From contig JAAFJT010000020.1 in NCBI GenBank assembly GCA_013298955.1, positions 19,194-58,281 of the forward strand: a DNA stretch of 39,088 nt, written 5' to 3'. Below, piece by piece: positions 8,003-15,718 of the stretch (the stretch's first letter is position 1; every line of letters starts with the position of its first letter). This DNA comes from Chitinophagales bacterium. Its GTDB lineage: Bacteria; Bacteroidota; Bacteroidia; Chitinophagales; Saprospiraceae. The notes under the pieces are model-generated. The model saw only the letters and a program-made list of their open reading frames with translations. It searched no databases and was not told the DNA's origin. The position numbers were made by a program, and so were the translations under genes.

Positions 8003-8677
8003 ATGTCAGCATCTTCCTATACGATTCATTCGCGGTTGTATCAACGTTTTAAGTCGATAGAACCGACTGATTTTAGACGTATTATCGCCTTTGTCGAGCA
8101 AAATAAAAAATATGTTTTTCAATTAGATGGAGAAACATATGCTGAAATCGCATGGGTTTATTCCAACGCCTTGTTTGGAATCGGCGATTATTGGCAAGTG
8201 ATTCGGCTTTCGGACGAATTGATTGCTTATGTCATGGAACATAATATAGTGGAAATCAATGGAGAACGTATTTTTGAATCAATCTTATGTCAAAAAGGAA
8301 TGGCATTCATGCACGAAAGGCAATATGATAAAGCTGTTTATATTTTTGAAGAATTGATTAAAATTAACCCTAAAGAGGAGCATGTTGCTATTTTATTGGA
8401 AAAAGCAATGCATGCTGCAAATCCAAATTTAATTCGGCGATGTCGAGCCGTAGCGATTTTTTTATGGTTGACGACCGCGCTTTTAGTGCTTTTAGAGTTG
8501 ATTTTAATACGAACTTTGTTTAAATCTTATCAAAATGTATTTAAATATAGTTATTGGATGACTTTTGGAATGGCGATTTTGGTATGGATTTGTGGGTATT
8601 TGTACCAATATTGGCGGGTACATCGTGCTGTAAATCAACGCATTAAGGTTGCAAAATATAAAAAAATAGTTTTATAA
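8003..8677 (+). CDS. Unknown TPR-like protein with two C-terminal membrane helices
   Basis: The product has 224 aa. Residues about 15-135 are helical. The last part, GMAFMHERQYDKAVYIFEEL followed by IKINPKEEH, reads as a TPR unit (G-AF---qYdkA---FeelikinP). Two hydrophobic segments follow (about 150-170 and 183-203), ending in a basic tail, so both termini should face the cytoplasm. There is no signal peptide. The gene is monocistronic and its TAA lies inside the arm of a 50-bp inverted repeat. Role unknown; membrane-bound protein-protein contacts are a reasonable guess. Confidence 0.65.
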   Translation: MSASSYTIHSRLYQRFKSIEPTDFRRIIAFVEQNKKYVFQLDGETYAEIAWVYSNALFGIGDYWQVIRLSDELIAYVMEHNIVEINGERIFESILCQKGMAFMHERQYDKAVYIFEELIKINPKEEHVAILLEKAMHAANPNLIRRCRAVAIFLWLTTALLVLLELILIRTLFKSYQNVFKYSYWMTFGMAILVWICGYLYQYWRVHRAVNQRIKVAKYKKIVL

Positions 8678-8776
8678 ATTGGAACGCGGAAGACACGGAT
8701 TGAGGAGATTTTCGCGGATTTTTTACAAAAAATCCGCGAAAATCTCCTCAATCCGTGTCTTCCGCGTTCCAATTTA
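8675..8776. repeat. 50-bp perfect inverted repeat (GGAACGCGGA family), copy 1
   Basis: Arms 8675-8724 and 8727-8776 are perfectly complementary with a 2-nt loop. The left arm contains the TAA of the TPR gene. The right arm ends 18 nt from the stop of the convergent beta-barrel gene. A related copy at 33193-33302 shares the backbone GGAACGCGGA...GATTTTCGCGGATTTTTT. Bidirectional termination is likely. Confidence 0.9.
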
Positions 8777-8793
8777 TCCTAATTTATCTGTCA

Positions 8794-10383
8794 TTACAAA
8801 CGCGCTTTCGCACCCACTTGTACAGAAAAAGTACTAATTTTATCTTGATTCGTGCCAACACCTTGTTTCCCAATATGTTGTTGATACAAGGCTTGCGCAA
8901 AAAGGCTCCACCGCCCTCTAAACGTCGGATGATATTCGATACCCGTTCCGACATTGGCAGTGAAATAATAATTATCTTTCAACTGACCAGATTCAAGCAA
9001 ACCACCTTTATAAAATTCTTTAATCGCTTGTTTGGTGAAAGACGTATTATCTGAAACGCGCGCTGCCACAGGCTCACTTGTTTCAATATCGTAATCCGTT
9101 TGTAAAACGCCATTTGCCGAACCGCCAACAATCCCATACATACTCCATTTTTGTTTTTCCACTAAATAACGATTCATATGAATTGGAATATGTACCATAT
9201 TGAAAGCGACCAATTTAGGCTTTGTTCGCTCATAGCCGCCCCCAAAAGTACCCGTAATCGAAATCGCTTCAACAGGACGATAACTTTTGTAAGAATACGT
9301 CAAACCCGATTCAATTTCGGTTTTGCCTTTGCGATATCCTGCCGTCACCCCTGCACCATACCCGTCCGTGACAGACTTGCCTCCAATCGAAAGCGCACTG
9401 TAAAAAGTACTCGCGTGATCCGCATTGAACGCTCCAAACATCCCTATCCGAACACGGCGCGGTTTATAAACAGGTGTTTCCCGCAAAGAAACAGGTGCTA
9501 AAACCGTCGATTCCGCTTTCAATAATTCGGGTTGAATCATAGCGATGGCATCAATTAATTCAATATTTTTTTTATCTATATTTAAATCGTTGATAGCAAT
9601 ACCATTCGATTTATTTTCGGATTCAATTCGTTGTAAATTTGCGTCATTCAAAATGGGTTGTTGTGACAAATCAGTGACTTTCTGAGTGGGTAACATCGCC
9701 GCAATTGCTGACGAAGCCCGATTCACTCGCTCCTCAACTGCTTTTTCGACAGGCAAATTGGGATTTTCAATCGCCGCTTGAGGTGCATTTTCACCTGCTC
9801 CTTTAAATTGGAATTTATTTTCAATCTTCACAGGCGCATCTTTTGTCAAAGGCGCATCTCCTGCTCTCTGATTCCAATCTTTTTTCGGATTAAAATTTGA
9901 TTTAGCTTGTGGCGCAATAGGCACGACTTTACCTTGCACCGACGAATTTGCAGGTGTAATCGATTGATTGATAACCGATTGTGCTTTTAAGTCAACCTTA
10001 TTCGGCACATTCGCTTGTGGAAAACTGCCTTCAAAAACATTGAAAAAAGTCCAAATCGCTAAACCCGATAGTACTAATTCTGGAATTTTGAAACGGATGA
10101 TATAACGTTTCCAAGAAAAAGTTTCCTCCAAAAGTTGCTCCATCCGCGTCCAATGCGCCGCCTTGAAGGGTACATCCTGCCGTTCTGCCGCCTTCCGAAT
10201 CCAATAATCAAACGCCTCATCATCGTTTTCCTCGACGCGCCGAAGCCGTTTTTCAAATAAATCGAAATCAGGTGCAGGGCTATTGTCCCCCTTCTGGTCC
10301 GCATTTGCCTCCATTTGCTGCATGGATTGGCGGATTATATCATCAAAAAATGAATCATTTTCTCTATTCTCCATGTGCTGCAT
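8794..10383 (-). CDS. Trans-envelope anti-sigma-like protein with an outer-membrane beta-barrel
   Basis: The product is 529 aa; ATG 10374 is an alternative start. Residues 1-95 are acidic and helical, with no signal peptide (FDLFEKRLRRVEENDDEAFD, HWTRMEQLLEETF), as expected for a cytosolic sigma-binding head. One hydrophobic helix follows (about 101-119, LVLSGLAIWTFFNVF). A disordered linker of about 180 residues leads to a C-terminal region (about 310-529) of alternating aromatic strands (VRIGMFGAFNAD, YGAGVTAGYRKGKTEIESGL, YYFTANVGTGIEY, WSLFAQALYQQHIG), typical of an OMP_b-brl barrel. The protein could span both membranes and signal to the sigma factor encoded just upstream, whose gene it overlaps by 20 nt. 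This topology is inferred. Confidence 0.75.
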   Translation of the reverse strand: MQHMENRENDSFFDDIIRQSMQQMEANADQKGDNSPAPDFDLFEKRLRRVEENDDEAFDYWIRKAAERQDVPFKAAHWTRMEQLLEETFSWKRYIIRFKIPELVLSGLAIWTFFNVFEGSFPQANVPNKVDLKAQSVINQSITPANSSVQGKVVPIAPQAKSNFNPKKDWNQRAGDAPLTKDAPVKIENKFQFKGAGENAPQAAIENPNLPVEKAVEERVNRASSAIAAMLPTQKVTDLSQQPILNDANLQRIESENKSNGIAINDLNIDKKNIELIDAIAMIQPELLKAESTVLAPVSLRETPVYKPRRVRIGMFGAFNADHASTFYSALSIGGKSVTDGYGAGVTAGYRKGKTEIESGLTYSYKSYRPVEAISITGTFGGGYERTKPKLVAFNMVHIPIHMNRYLVEKQKWSMYGIVGGSANGVLQTDYDIETSEPVAARVSDNTSFTKQAIKEFYKGGLLESGQLKDNYYFTANVGTGIEYHPTFRGRWSLFAQALYQQHIGKQGVGTNQDKISTFSVQVGAKARL

Positions 10384-10930
10384 ACTTTCCTGACAATAAA
10401 ACTTGTAATTTCAATCTTGCTTTGACCAAATTAGACCGAGAAGTACTTTCTGTAATCTCTAATTGTTCCGCAATTTCCTTATGTGAATAACCCTCAATCA
10501 CATACAAATTAAAAACAGCTCTATATGCAGGCGTAAGTTGCCGAATCGCCTGCAAAATATCTTTTTCTGAACACCGCGAAATCGCATCAGGTATATCCGT
10601 ACTCAATGAATAGGCTTGGTCGAGGTCGTCCGTGCGCCTGCGCACCGCTTTTCGGTAATAATCAATTGATGTATTGACCATAATCGTCCGAATCCAAGCG
10701 GTCAAAGCCGTTCCGGGCTGATATTTAGCAATATTTTTAAATATTTTTATAAAACCTTCATGTAAAATATCCAATGCATCATCCTCATTATCCGCGTAAC
10801 GTAGGCACACAGACATCATCTTGCTGTAATGATCCTCATACAGCTTTTTTTGCGCCCATCGCTCCCGAGCGATGCAGGCTTCCACTAAATGTTGTTCCTC
10901 TGCGTAACCTAAATCCAAAGCAATATTCAT
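10364..10930 (-). CDS. ECF-family RNA polymerase sigma factor
   Basis: The 188-aa product has sigma-70 region 2 at about 25-95 (YEDHYSKMMSVCLRYADNED, then ALDILHEGFIKIF; AWIRTIMVNTSIDYYRK) and region 4 at about 125-180 (LTPAYRAVFNLYVIEGYSHK, EIAEQLEITESTSRSNLVKA). It lacks regions 1 and 3, as ECF factors do. The downstream membrane/beta-barrel gene overlaps its end by 20 nt, which implies translational coupling and a sigma/anti-sigma pair. It has its own near-consensus promoter. Its regulon is unknown; envelope or surface functions are typical for such pairs. Confidence 0.92.
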   Translation of the reverse strand: MNIALDLGYAEEQHLVEACIARERWAQKKLYEDHYSKMMSVCLRYADNEDDALDILHEGFIKIFKNIAKYQPGTALTAWIRTIMVNTSIDYYRKAVRRRTDDLDQAYSLSTDIPDAISRCSEKDILQAIRQLTPAYRAVFNLYVIEGYSHKEIAEQLEITESTSRSNLVKARLKLQVLLSGKYAAHGE

Positions 10931-10946
10931 TAGATGAAACGATTTG

Positions 10947-10979
10947 TAAAGTTAGTCAATTTTGCTTGATATATGCAAA
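10947..10979 (-). promoter_or_regulatory. Promoter of the sigma/anti-sigma operon
   Basis: On the minus strand, TTTG (10979-10976) is followed after 21 bp by TAACTTTA (10954-10947). This differs from TAnnTTTG only in the last base. The ATG lies 17 nt downstream of the box. Confidence 0.55.
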
Positions 10980-11068
10980 TTCCGTTTTAAAATTTCTATG
11001 AATTGAACGGTATTAGCGTCTAAATCGCTGCTTTTCCATCTTTTTTTTATTTTTTGCCTAAAACGATT

Positions 11069-11076
11069 TATCTTTG
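11069..11076 (+). promoter_or_regulatory. -7 box (TATCTTTG) of the Rpn gene
   Basis: This is an exact match to TAnnTTTG. The expected transcription start near 11083 lies after the ATG at 11074, so the real start codon should be 11095. No TTG was found at the -33 position. Confidence 0.5.
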
Positions 11077-11094
11077 TTAGCAAATTCAATAACA

Positions 11095-12021
11095 ATGGCA
11101 ACATCAGAGAAATTCATCAATCCGTTTACCGATTTCGGGTTTAAAAAAATCTTCGGCACAGAGGAAAATAAAGAATTATTAATTCATTTTTTAAATACGT
11201 TACTCCCTGTGCATCACCAAATTACGACGTTGGAGTACAAACGAACCGACCGATATGGCAATACGCCCTTAGATAGAAAAGCGGTCTATGATTTGTATTG
11301 TCAGGGCGCAGACGGTTCGCGGTTTACGGTGGAAATGCAGAAGGCGAAACAGACCTATTTTAAGGATCGAGCCCTTTTTTACACCACCTTTCCCATTCAA
11401 GAACAAGCGATTCAGAAAGATAACTGGAATTTCAAATTAGCGGCAGTTTATACGATTGCGGTGTTGGATTTCACTTTTGATAGAAAGGGTTCCAAAGTGG
11501 TGCGCACCATTCAACTTAAAGACGAAGATAATGAGGTTTTTTATAAAAAACTCTTATTCGTCTATTTGGTGATGCCCAATTTTAACAAACCGTTATCTGA
11601 TTTAAAAACGTTTCAAGATAAATGGCTTTTTGTTTTGAAAAATCTTCAAAATTTAGATGAAATACCATCTGTCTTACAAGATGGTATCTTTAAAAAGCTC
11701 TTTAAAGTGGCAGACCTTGCAGGCATGAACCGCAAAGAACGCCAAGATTATGAAGAAAGTTTAAAATATTATCGGGATTTAAAAAATGTAACCGATACCG
11801 CTAAAACCGAAGGTAAAATGGAGGGTAAAATCGAAGGTAAAATGGAGGGTAAAATCGAAGGTAAAATCGAAGGTAAAATGCAAAGTCAAGTTGAAATAGT
11901 GATGCGGAATCACAAAAAAGGGCGGACGAATGATTTCATTGAAGACATTACAGGACTTACTGCCGCAGAAGTGCATCAAATTATTCAAGATTACCAAAAT
12001 GGATTGTATCCTAATTTGTAA
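11095..12021 (+). CDS. Rpn family PD-(D/E)XK nuclease / putative transposase
   Basis: From the ATG at 11095 the product is 308 aa. The opening FINPFTDFGFKKIFGTEENK is the hallmark of the Rpn / PD-(D/E)XK nuclease-transposase family. The nuclease core shows VYDLY (Asp66) and VEMQ (Glu80, Gln82), the D...ExQ catalytic pattern. Residues about 239-262 are six tandem EGK[M/I] units encoded by a 12-bp repeat, followed by a helical tail (GLTAAEVHQIIQDYQNGL). Relatives of E. coli RpnA-E stimulate RecA-independent recombination, and some act in phage defence. The gene stands alone, with a hairpin after the stop. Whether it moves DNA or defends the cell cannot be told here. Confidence 0.9.
   Translation: MATSEKFINPFTDFGFKKIFGTEENKELLIHFLNTLLPVHHQITTLEYKRTDRYGNTPLDRKAVYDLYCQGADGSRFTVEMQKAKQTYFKDRALFYTTFPIQEQAIQKDNWNFKLAAVYTIAVLDFTFDRKGSKVVRTIQLKDEDNEVFYKKLLFVYLVMPNFNKPLSDLKTFQDKWLFVLKNLQNLDEIPSVLQDGIFKKLFKVADLAGMNRKERQDYEESLKYYRDLKNVTDTAKTEGKMEGKIEGKMEGKIEGKIEGKMQSQVEIVMRNHKKGRTNDFIEDITGLTAAEVHQIIQDYQNGLYPNL
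11809..11880 (+). repeat. In-frame 12-bp tandem repeat (six units) in the Rpn gene
   Basis: Six units of GA[A/G]GGTAAAAT[G/C] encode EGKM/EGKI. Such a repeat can gain or lose units without shifting the frame, so tail length may vary between strains. Confidence 0.9.
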
Positions 12022-12027
12022 GGGTGA

Positions 12028-12065
12028 ATTGGGTAGTCGGGAAATAAATTTCCCGACTACCCAAT
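12028..12065 (+). terminator. 18-bp perfect hairpin after the Rpn gene
   Basis: ATTGGGTAGTCGGGAAAT (12028-12045) pairs perfectly with 12048-12065 across a 2-nt loop. It lies 7 nt after the stop and 40 nt before the next ATG, on the same strand. No T-tract follows. Confidence 0.7.
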
Positions 12066-12104
12066 CGCTTATATTGCTCACAATGGATTTAGAATCAACT
12101 TGTT

Positions 12105-13760
12105 ATGACCAATAAAGAAATCGCTCGCGCTTTCCAAGACCTTGCGGCTATCATGGAATTGCATGAGGAAAATGCGTTTAAAATTAAAACGTATCAAAAT
12201 GCGTATATCACCTTGCGCAAATTGGAAACGCCTCTTGCCGATTGCCCTTTGCCTGTGATGCAAGCCATCAAAGGCATTGGCAAAAGTACGGCTGAAAAAA
12301 TCATGGAATTGTTGCAAACAGGGCAACTTCAGGCTTTCCAAACTTATGCCCAAAAAACGCCCGCAGGTGTGATTAAAATGTTGCAAATCAAAGGATTAGG
12401 CGTTAAAAAAATCCACGCGATTTGGAAACAATTGGGCATTGAAACCATTGGAGAATTATTATATGCGTGTGCTGAAAATCGATTGATTGAACTACATGGT
12501 TTTGGCAAAAAAACGCAAACGGAAATCCAAAAAGTATTAGAATATTATTTCAAATCAGAACATCAAATCCACTTTGCAACGGTAGAAGCAACTGCCCATC
12601 ATTTTTTAAATCTTTTGAAAAAAATGTTTCCAAACGCGCCGATTGCTTTCGTCGGTGCCTTTCGACGCAAATTGCCTGTGATTGAGCGCGTTGAAATTTT
12701 ATTAGGATTGAATCCATTGGAAATCAATGAATTAGAAGGTTTAAAAACCATTCAAAAAAAAGAACAACAGTACGTATTCACGCCCGAAACGTTGGATAAT
12801 GCCATCGAATCGGCGATTTTATACACTTGTGAACCGAATGATTTTGGTTCAAAACAATTTTTATATACAGGAACGCGCCCTTTTTTAGACGCTTTTGTGC
12901 AACAAACCCAAGGTATTTCTTTCAAAAACTTGCCTACTGAAACAACCGTTTTTGAAAAAGCGAATATCCCATATCTTGACCCCGTTTTGCGCGAAAACGC
13001 TGATTTTATTTTAAAAAAACAGCGTCCGCAACTTATCACGGTTGCGGATTTGCAAGGGGTGATTCATACGCATACGACGTATTCAGATGGATTGAATACG
13101 TTATCCGAAATGGCGCATTATGCCAAAACAAAAGGTTTTAAATATATTGGGATTACAGACCATTCCAAAGCCGCTTTTTATGCAAATGGGCTCAAAGAAG
13201 AGCGTTTGTACCAACAATGGGCAGAAATTGACGCGCTCAACAAAACATTTACGGATTTTAAAATCTTAAAAGGCATCGAATCCGATATTTTAAATGATGG
13301 TTCGTTGGATTATGCGGAGGATATTTTAAAACAATTTGATTTTATCATCGCCTCTATCCACACCAACCTCAAAATGGACATCGACAAAGCAACCACTCGA
13401 CTTATCAAAGCGATTGAAAATCCCTATACAACCATTCTTGGACATCCAACAGGGCGATTATTGCTCTCACGGGAAGGCTATCCCATTGATTATCAAAAGG
13501 TTATAGATGCATGTGCAGCCAATCGAGTCGCCATAGAATTGAATGCCCATCCCTATCGATTGGATTTGGATTGGACGAAAATACCCATGGCAATGGATAA
13601 GGGGGTTTTAATTGGGATTCATCCAGACGCGCATAGTTGTGCGGGGATAGACCATGTTCAGTATGGTGTTTTTGCCGCCCAAAAAGGTGGTTTAGAACCT
13701 AAAAATTGTCTTAATTGCTTGAATATCAATGATTTTTTAAATTATAAAAAAACAATCTAA
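12105..13760 (+). CDS. PolX-type protein: HhH and PHP phosphoesterase, polymerase site degenerate
   Basis: The 551-aa product has the layout of bacterial PolX. N-terminal helix-hairpin-helix units (IKGIGKSTAEKI, IKGLGVKKIHAI, LHGFGKKTQTEI) cover about 1-145, a PolX-like thumb/palm about 150-320, and a PHP domain about 335-545. In the palm, the GSxRR...DxD motif of active polymerases reads GAFRRKLPVIERVEILLG, so the paired catalytic Asp residues are missing and nucleotide transfer is unlikely. The PHP metal ligands look complete (HTHTTYSDG, GITDHS, GIESDI, ASIHTNL, GHPTGR, ELNAHPYR, GIHPDAHS). Inference: a DNA-binding 3'-5' exonuclease or AP-type phosphoesterase used in repair. Confidence 0.88.
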   Translation: MTNKEIARAFQDLAAIMELHEENAFKIKTYQNAYITLRKLETPLADCPLPVMQAIKGIGKSTAEKIMELLQTGQLQAFQTYAQKTPAGVIKMLQIKGLGVKKIHAIWKQLGIETIGELLYACAENRLIELHGFGKKTQTEIQKVLEYYFKSEHQIHFATVEATAHHFLNLLKKMFPNAPIAFVGAFRRKLPVIERVEILLGLNPLEINELEGLKTIQKKEQQYVFTPETLDNAIESAILYTCEPNDFGSKQFLYTGTRPFLDAFVQQTQGISFKNLPTETTVFEKANIPYLDPVLRENADFILKKQRPQLITVADLQGVIHTHTTYSDGLNTLSEMAHYAKTKGFKYIGITDHSKAAFYANGLKEERLYQQWAEIDALNKTFTDFKILKGIESDILNDGSLDYAEDILKQFDFIIASIHTNLKMDIDKATTRLIKAIENPYTTILGHPTGRLLLSREGYPIDYQKVIDACAANRVAIELNAHPYRLDLDWTKIPMAMDKGVLIGIHPDAHSCAGIDHVQYGVFAAQKGGLEPKNCLNCLNINDFLNYKKTI

Positions 13761-13767
13761 GATTCGG

Positions 13768-14310
13768 TTACGATTTGGGTGCGAGTGCGAATTTTTCAAT
13801 ACAATATTTTAAAAATCCGAAAAAATTCTGTTTGTCATCCGCCGTCAGGTCTGCCAACAATTTGCGATTGGATTTTCGGCGAATCGGCTCAATGCCATCA
13901 ATGATTTTCCAACCGTCTTCCGTCAAGGCTAAATATTTTTGGCGGCGGTCGCGCTTATTTTCGATTTGCCGAACTAAATTTTTCTCAATCAATGAATTAA
14001 TTAAATTTGTAATATTAGGACGAGACACATTAAGTGCATCCGCTAATTCGGCAGCAACCATTTGTTTTTTCATACGGCTGCCTTCAAAGTACGGAATATT
14101 AGGGTCATTAGCAAGGTGCAACATCAAAATCCATTGTTGTGTGGTGATGTTGTATCGATGACAAATGACATCGCCTTTCTTGCGAATCGTATCAGCAAGA
14201 TTGATAATGCCGAGTATAATAGACTCTTCGACACTTTTGCGAATGTGTTTCAATTCGGTTGGGTTCGTAGCTTCGGGCATGGTGGACGCTTTTGAGGACG
14301 ATTTAAGCAT
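13768..14310 (-). CDS. MarR-family transcriptional regulator
   Basis: The 180-aa product has a winged helix-turn-helix of MarR type: a helical dimer arm (about 22-55), MVAAELADALNVSRPNITNL then INSLIEKNLV (helices 3-4 with the recognition helix), the wing ENKRDRRQKYLALTEDG, and a C-terminal dimer helix. The conserved wing Asp-Arg (KRDRR) is present. ATG 14280 (MPEAT) is a possible shorter start. The gene converges on polX (7-bp gap) and is divergent from the OmpH-like gene, with 416 bp of AT-rich DNA between them that holds a small palindrome. Ligand and targets are unknown; autoregulation is usual. Confidence 0.88.
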   Translation of the reverse strand: MLKSSSKASTMPEATNPTELKHIRKSVEESIILGIINLADTIRKKGDVICHRYNITTQQWILMLHLANDPNIPYFEGSRMKKQMVAAELADALNVSRPNITNLINSLIEKNLVRQIENKRDRRQKYLALTEDGWKIIDGIEPIRRKSNRKLLADLTADDKQNFFGFLKYCIEKFALAPKS

Positions 14311-14660
14311 GAATATAATTTGGTTTTAAAAAAAGGTTACAAGAATATGACCACTTTCTGAGTTCTCAAAATAAATGTAAATATAGTTAATCATTTTTGA
14401 ATTAACCAAATAAAAATTCATTTTTTTTTGTATCTATCAAACTACATATGTAGATATGACAATGAATTTTATTCTAAAAAAAAGGTAAAATACATTTTAT
14501 ATTTTGAAAATATTTAAAAAATAAATATAAAATTGGGCATATTGGATGCGAATTTTCGCAAAAAAAAAGTTAATTCAACAACAAAATAATTTACTTAGTG
14601 AACTATTGACGAAAGAATCGTGCAAAGTAGCAAGGGTTTTGACAAAAAATAATGATTAGA
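14311..14660. promoter_or_regulatory. AT-rich divergent region with a candidate MarR operator
   Basis: CTACATATGTAG (14442-14453) is a perfect 12-bp palindrome inside a longer imperfect one (TATCTA at 14431-14436, TAGATA at 14451-14456). It lies 132 nt upstream of the MarR gene start. I see no reading frame in this segment. Operator assignment is an inference from position. Confidence 0.35.
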
Positions 14661-14676
14661 ATTGGAAGGATTTCAG

Positions 14677-14684
14677 TAGCTTTG
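14677..14684 (+). promoter_or_regulatory. -7 box (TAGCTTTG) of the OmpH-like gene
   Basis: This is an exact TAnnTTTG match. It lies inside the longest reading frame (ATG 14652), so the true start must be downstream, at 14727. No TTG at proper -33 spacing was found. Confidence 0.45.
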
Positions 14685-14726
14685 CCGCCGAAAAATAGGA
14701 TTTTGTCAACAAAACCATTCGTACAT

Positions 14727-15338
14727 ATGAAAAATCTTGGCGCAATTTCATTAGCCTTGAACGCCGTTTTACTCCTTTTAGTGGGTAATTTATATTGGAA
14801 ACGCAGTGCGCCGCCCGCGCCTGTGATGGTCACAAAAAAAGACTCCACTGGTGCAACCGTAACGGTTCCTGTACCTGTTGCTCCGTCTTTGAAAGTGATG
14901 TATGTCAACTTGGATTCGCTTTACGAAAAATATACTTTTTTCAAAAGCGAGAAAAAGGCATTTGAGAAAAAAGAGCGTGATTTATCGGCTTCTTTGGAGG
15001 AAAAAGGACGGGCATTGCAACAAAAAGCCATGAGTTTGCAAGAAAAAGCGCAAAAAGGCGATACACCGCGTGCGACTTTGGAGGCAGAACAACAGCAATT
15101 GATGCAGGAAGAAAAGTCGATTATGGAAGAACGCGACCGCCGTGCCAAAGGTTTGATGGAGGAAACGCAGAAATTTAATGAGACGTTGCAGAAAAAAGTA
15201 ACGGCGATTTTGGAGAAAATGAAGGAAGACAAAGGGTATGATTTTGTAATGAGTTATGTTAAAGGTGGCTCGTTTTTATATGCCAATACTTCCTATGATA
15301 TTACACATGATGTGATTGATGCTTTGAATAAAAAATAA
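14727..15338 (+). CDS. OmpH/Skp-like periplasmic chaperone
   Basis: With start 14727 the product is 203 aa and begins MKNLGAISLALNAVLLLLVG, a membrane anchor or uncleaved signal followed by a Pro/Val-rich stretch. The core begins LKVMYVNLDSLYEKYTFFKS, the typical first strand and helix of OmpH, followed by a long charged coiled coil (about 75-160, e.g. EKKERDLSASLEEKGRALQQ). It closes with YDFVMSYVKGGSFLYANTSY and DITHDVIDALN, the OmpH C-terminal signature. Skp-type proteins hold outer-membrane proteins unfolded in the periplasm; here the anchor would keep it at the inner membrane. The gene converges with rel across a large repeat. Confidence 0.85.
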   Translation: MKNLGAISLALNAVLLLLVGNLYWKRSAPPAPVMVTKKDSTGATVTVPVPVAPSLKVMYVNLDSLYEKYTFFKSEKKAFEKKERDLSASLEEKGRALQQKAMSLQEKAQKGDTPRATLEAEQQQLMQEEKSIMEERDRRAKGLMEETQKFNETLQKKVTAILEKMKEDKGYDFVMSYVKGGSFLYANTSYDITHDVIDALNKK

Positions 15339-15391
15339 GCGTATAAGTTTATTTTCAATTGAAAACGGAGTTTTGGTGGAAAAAAAGTGCG

Positions 15392-15665
15392 ACAAGTTTT
15401 AACTTGTATCGAATCAAGGTCGGCGAGCTTGCAACCCTATCCAGTACCCACAGAATCAAAAAGGTGCGTCGCACCGCAACATTTGTAGCACCGTAACATT
15501 CGCATCGTTTCACCAATGTTACGGTGCTACGCACTCCGAAACGGCTTGATTCATCGTTTTGCTACAAATGTTGTGGTGCTACGCACCTTTTTTATTTTGT
15601 AGAATCCTTTGAATACCAACAATCATTTTGTGGGTATTGGATAGGGTTGCAACCTCGCCGACCTT
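15392..15665. repeat. Nested inverted repeats between convergent ompH-like and rel genes
   Basis: Three concentric inverted repeats are visible: outer arms 15416-15452 and 15629-15665 (AGGTCGGCGAG, CAACCCTATCC), middle arms 15458-15490 and 15560-15592 (GGTGCGT[C/A]GCACC, ACATTTGTAGCA), and inner arms 15486-15500 and 15515-15529 (TAGCACCGTAACATT). A separate 16-nt hairpin, ACAAGTT-TT-AACTTGT, sits at 15392-15407. The whole could extrude as a cruciform or fold as one long RNA on either strand. There is no gene in 15339-15718. Confidence 0.85.
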
Positions 15666-15718
15666 TTGGATAGGTTATTTCACTTGAAGTACTTAATTGA
15701 AAAATCGAAGCCTATTTT

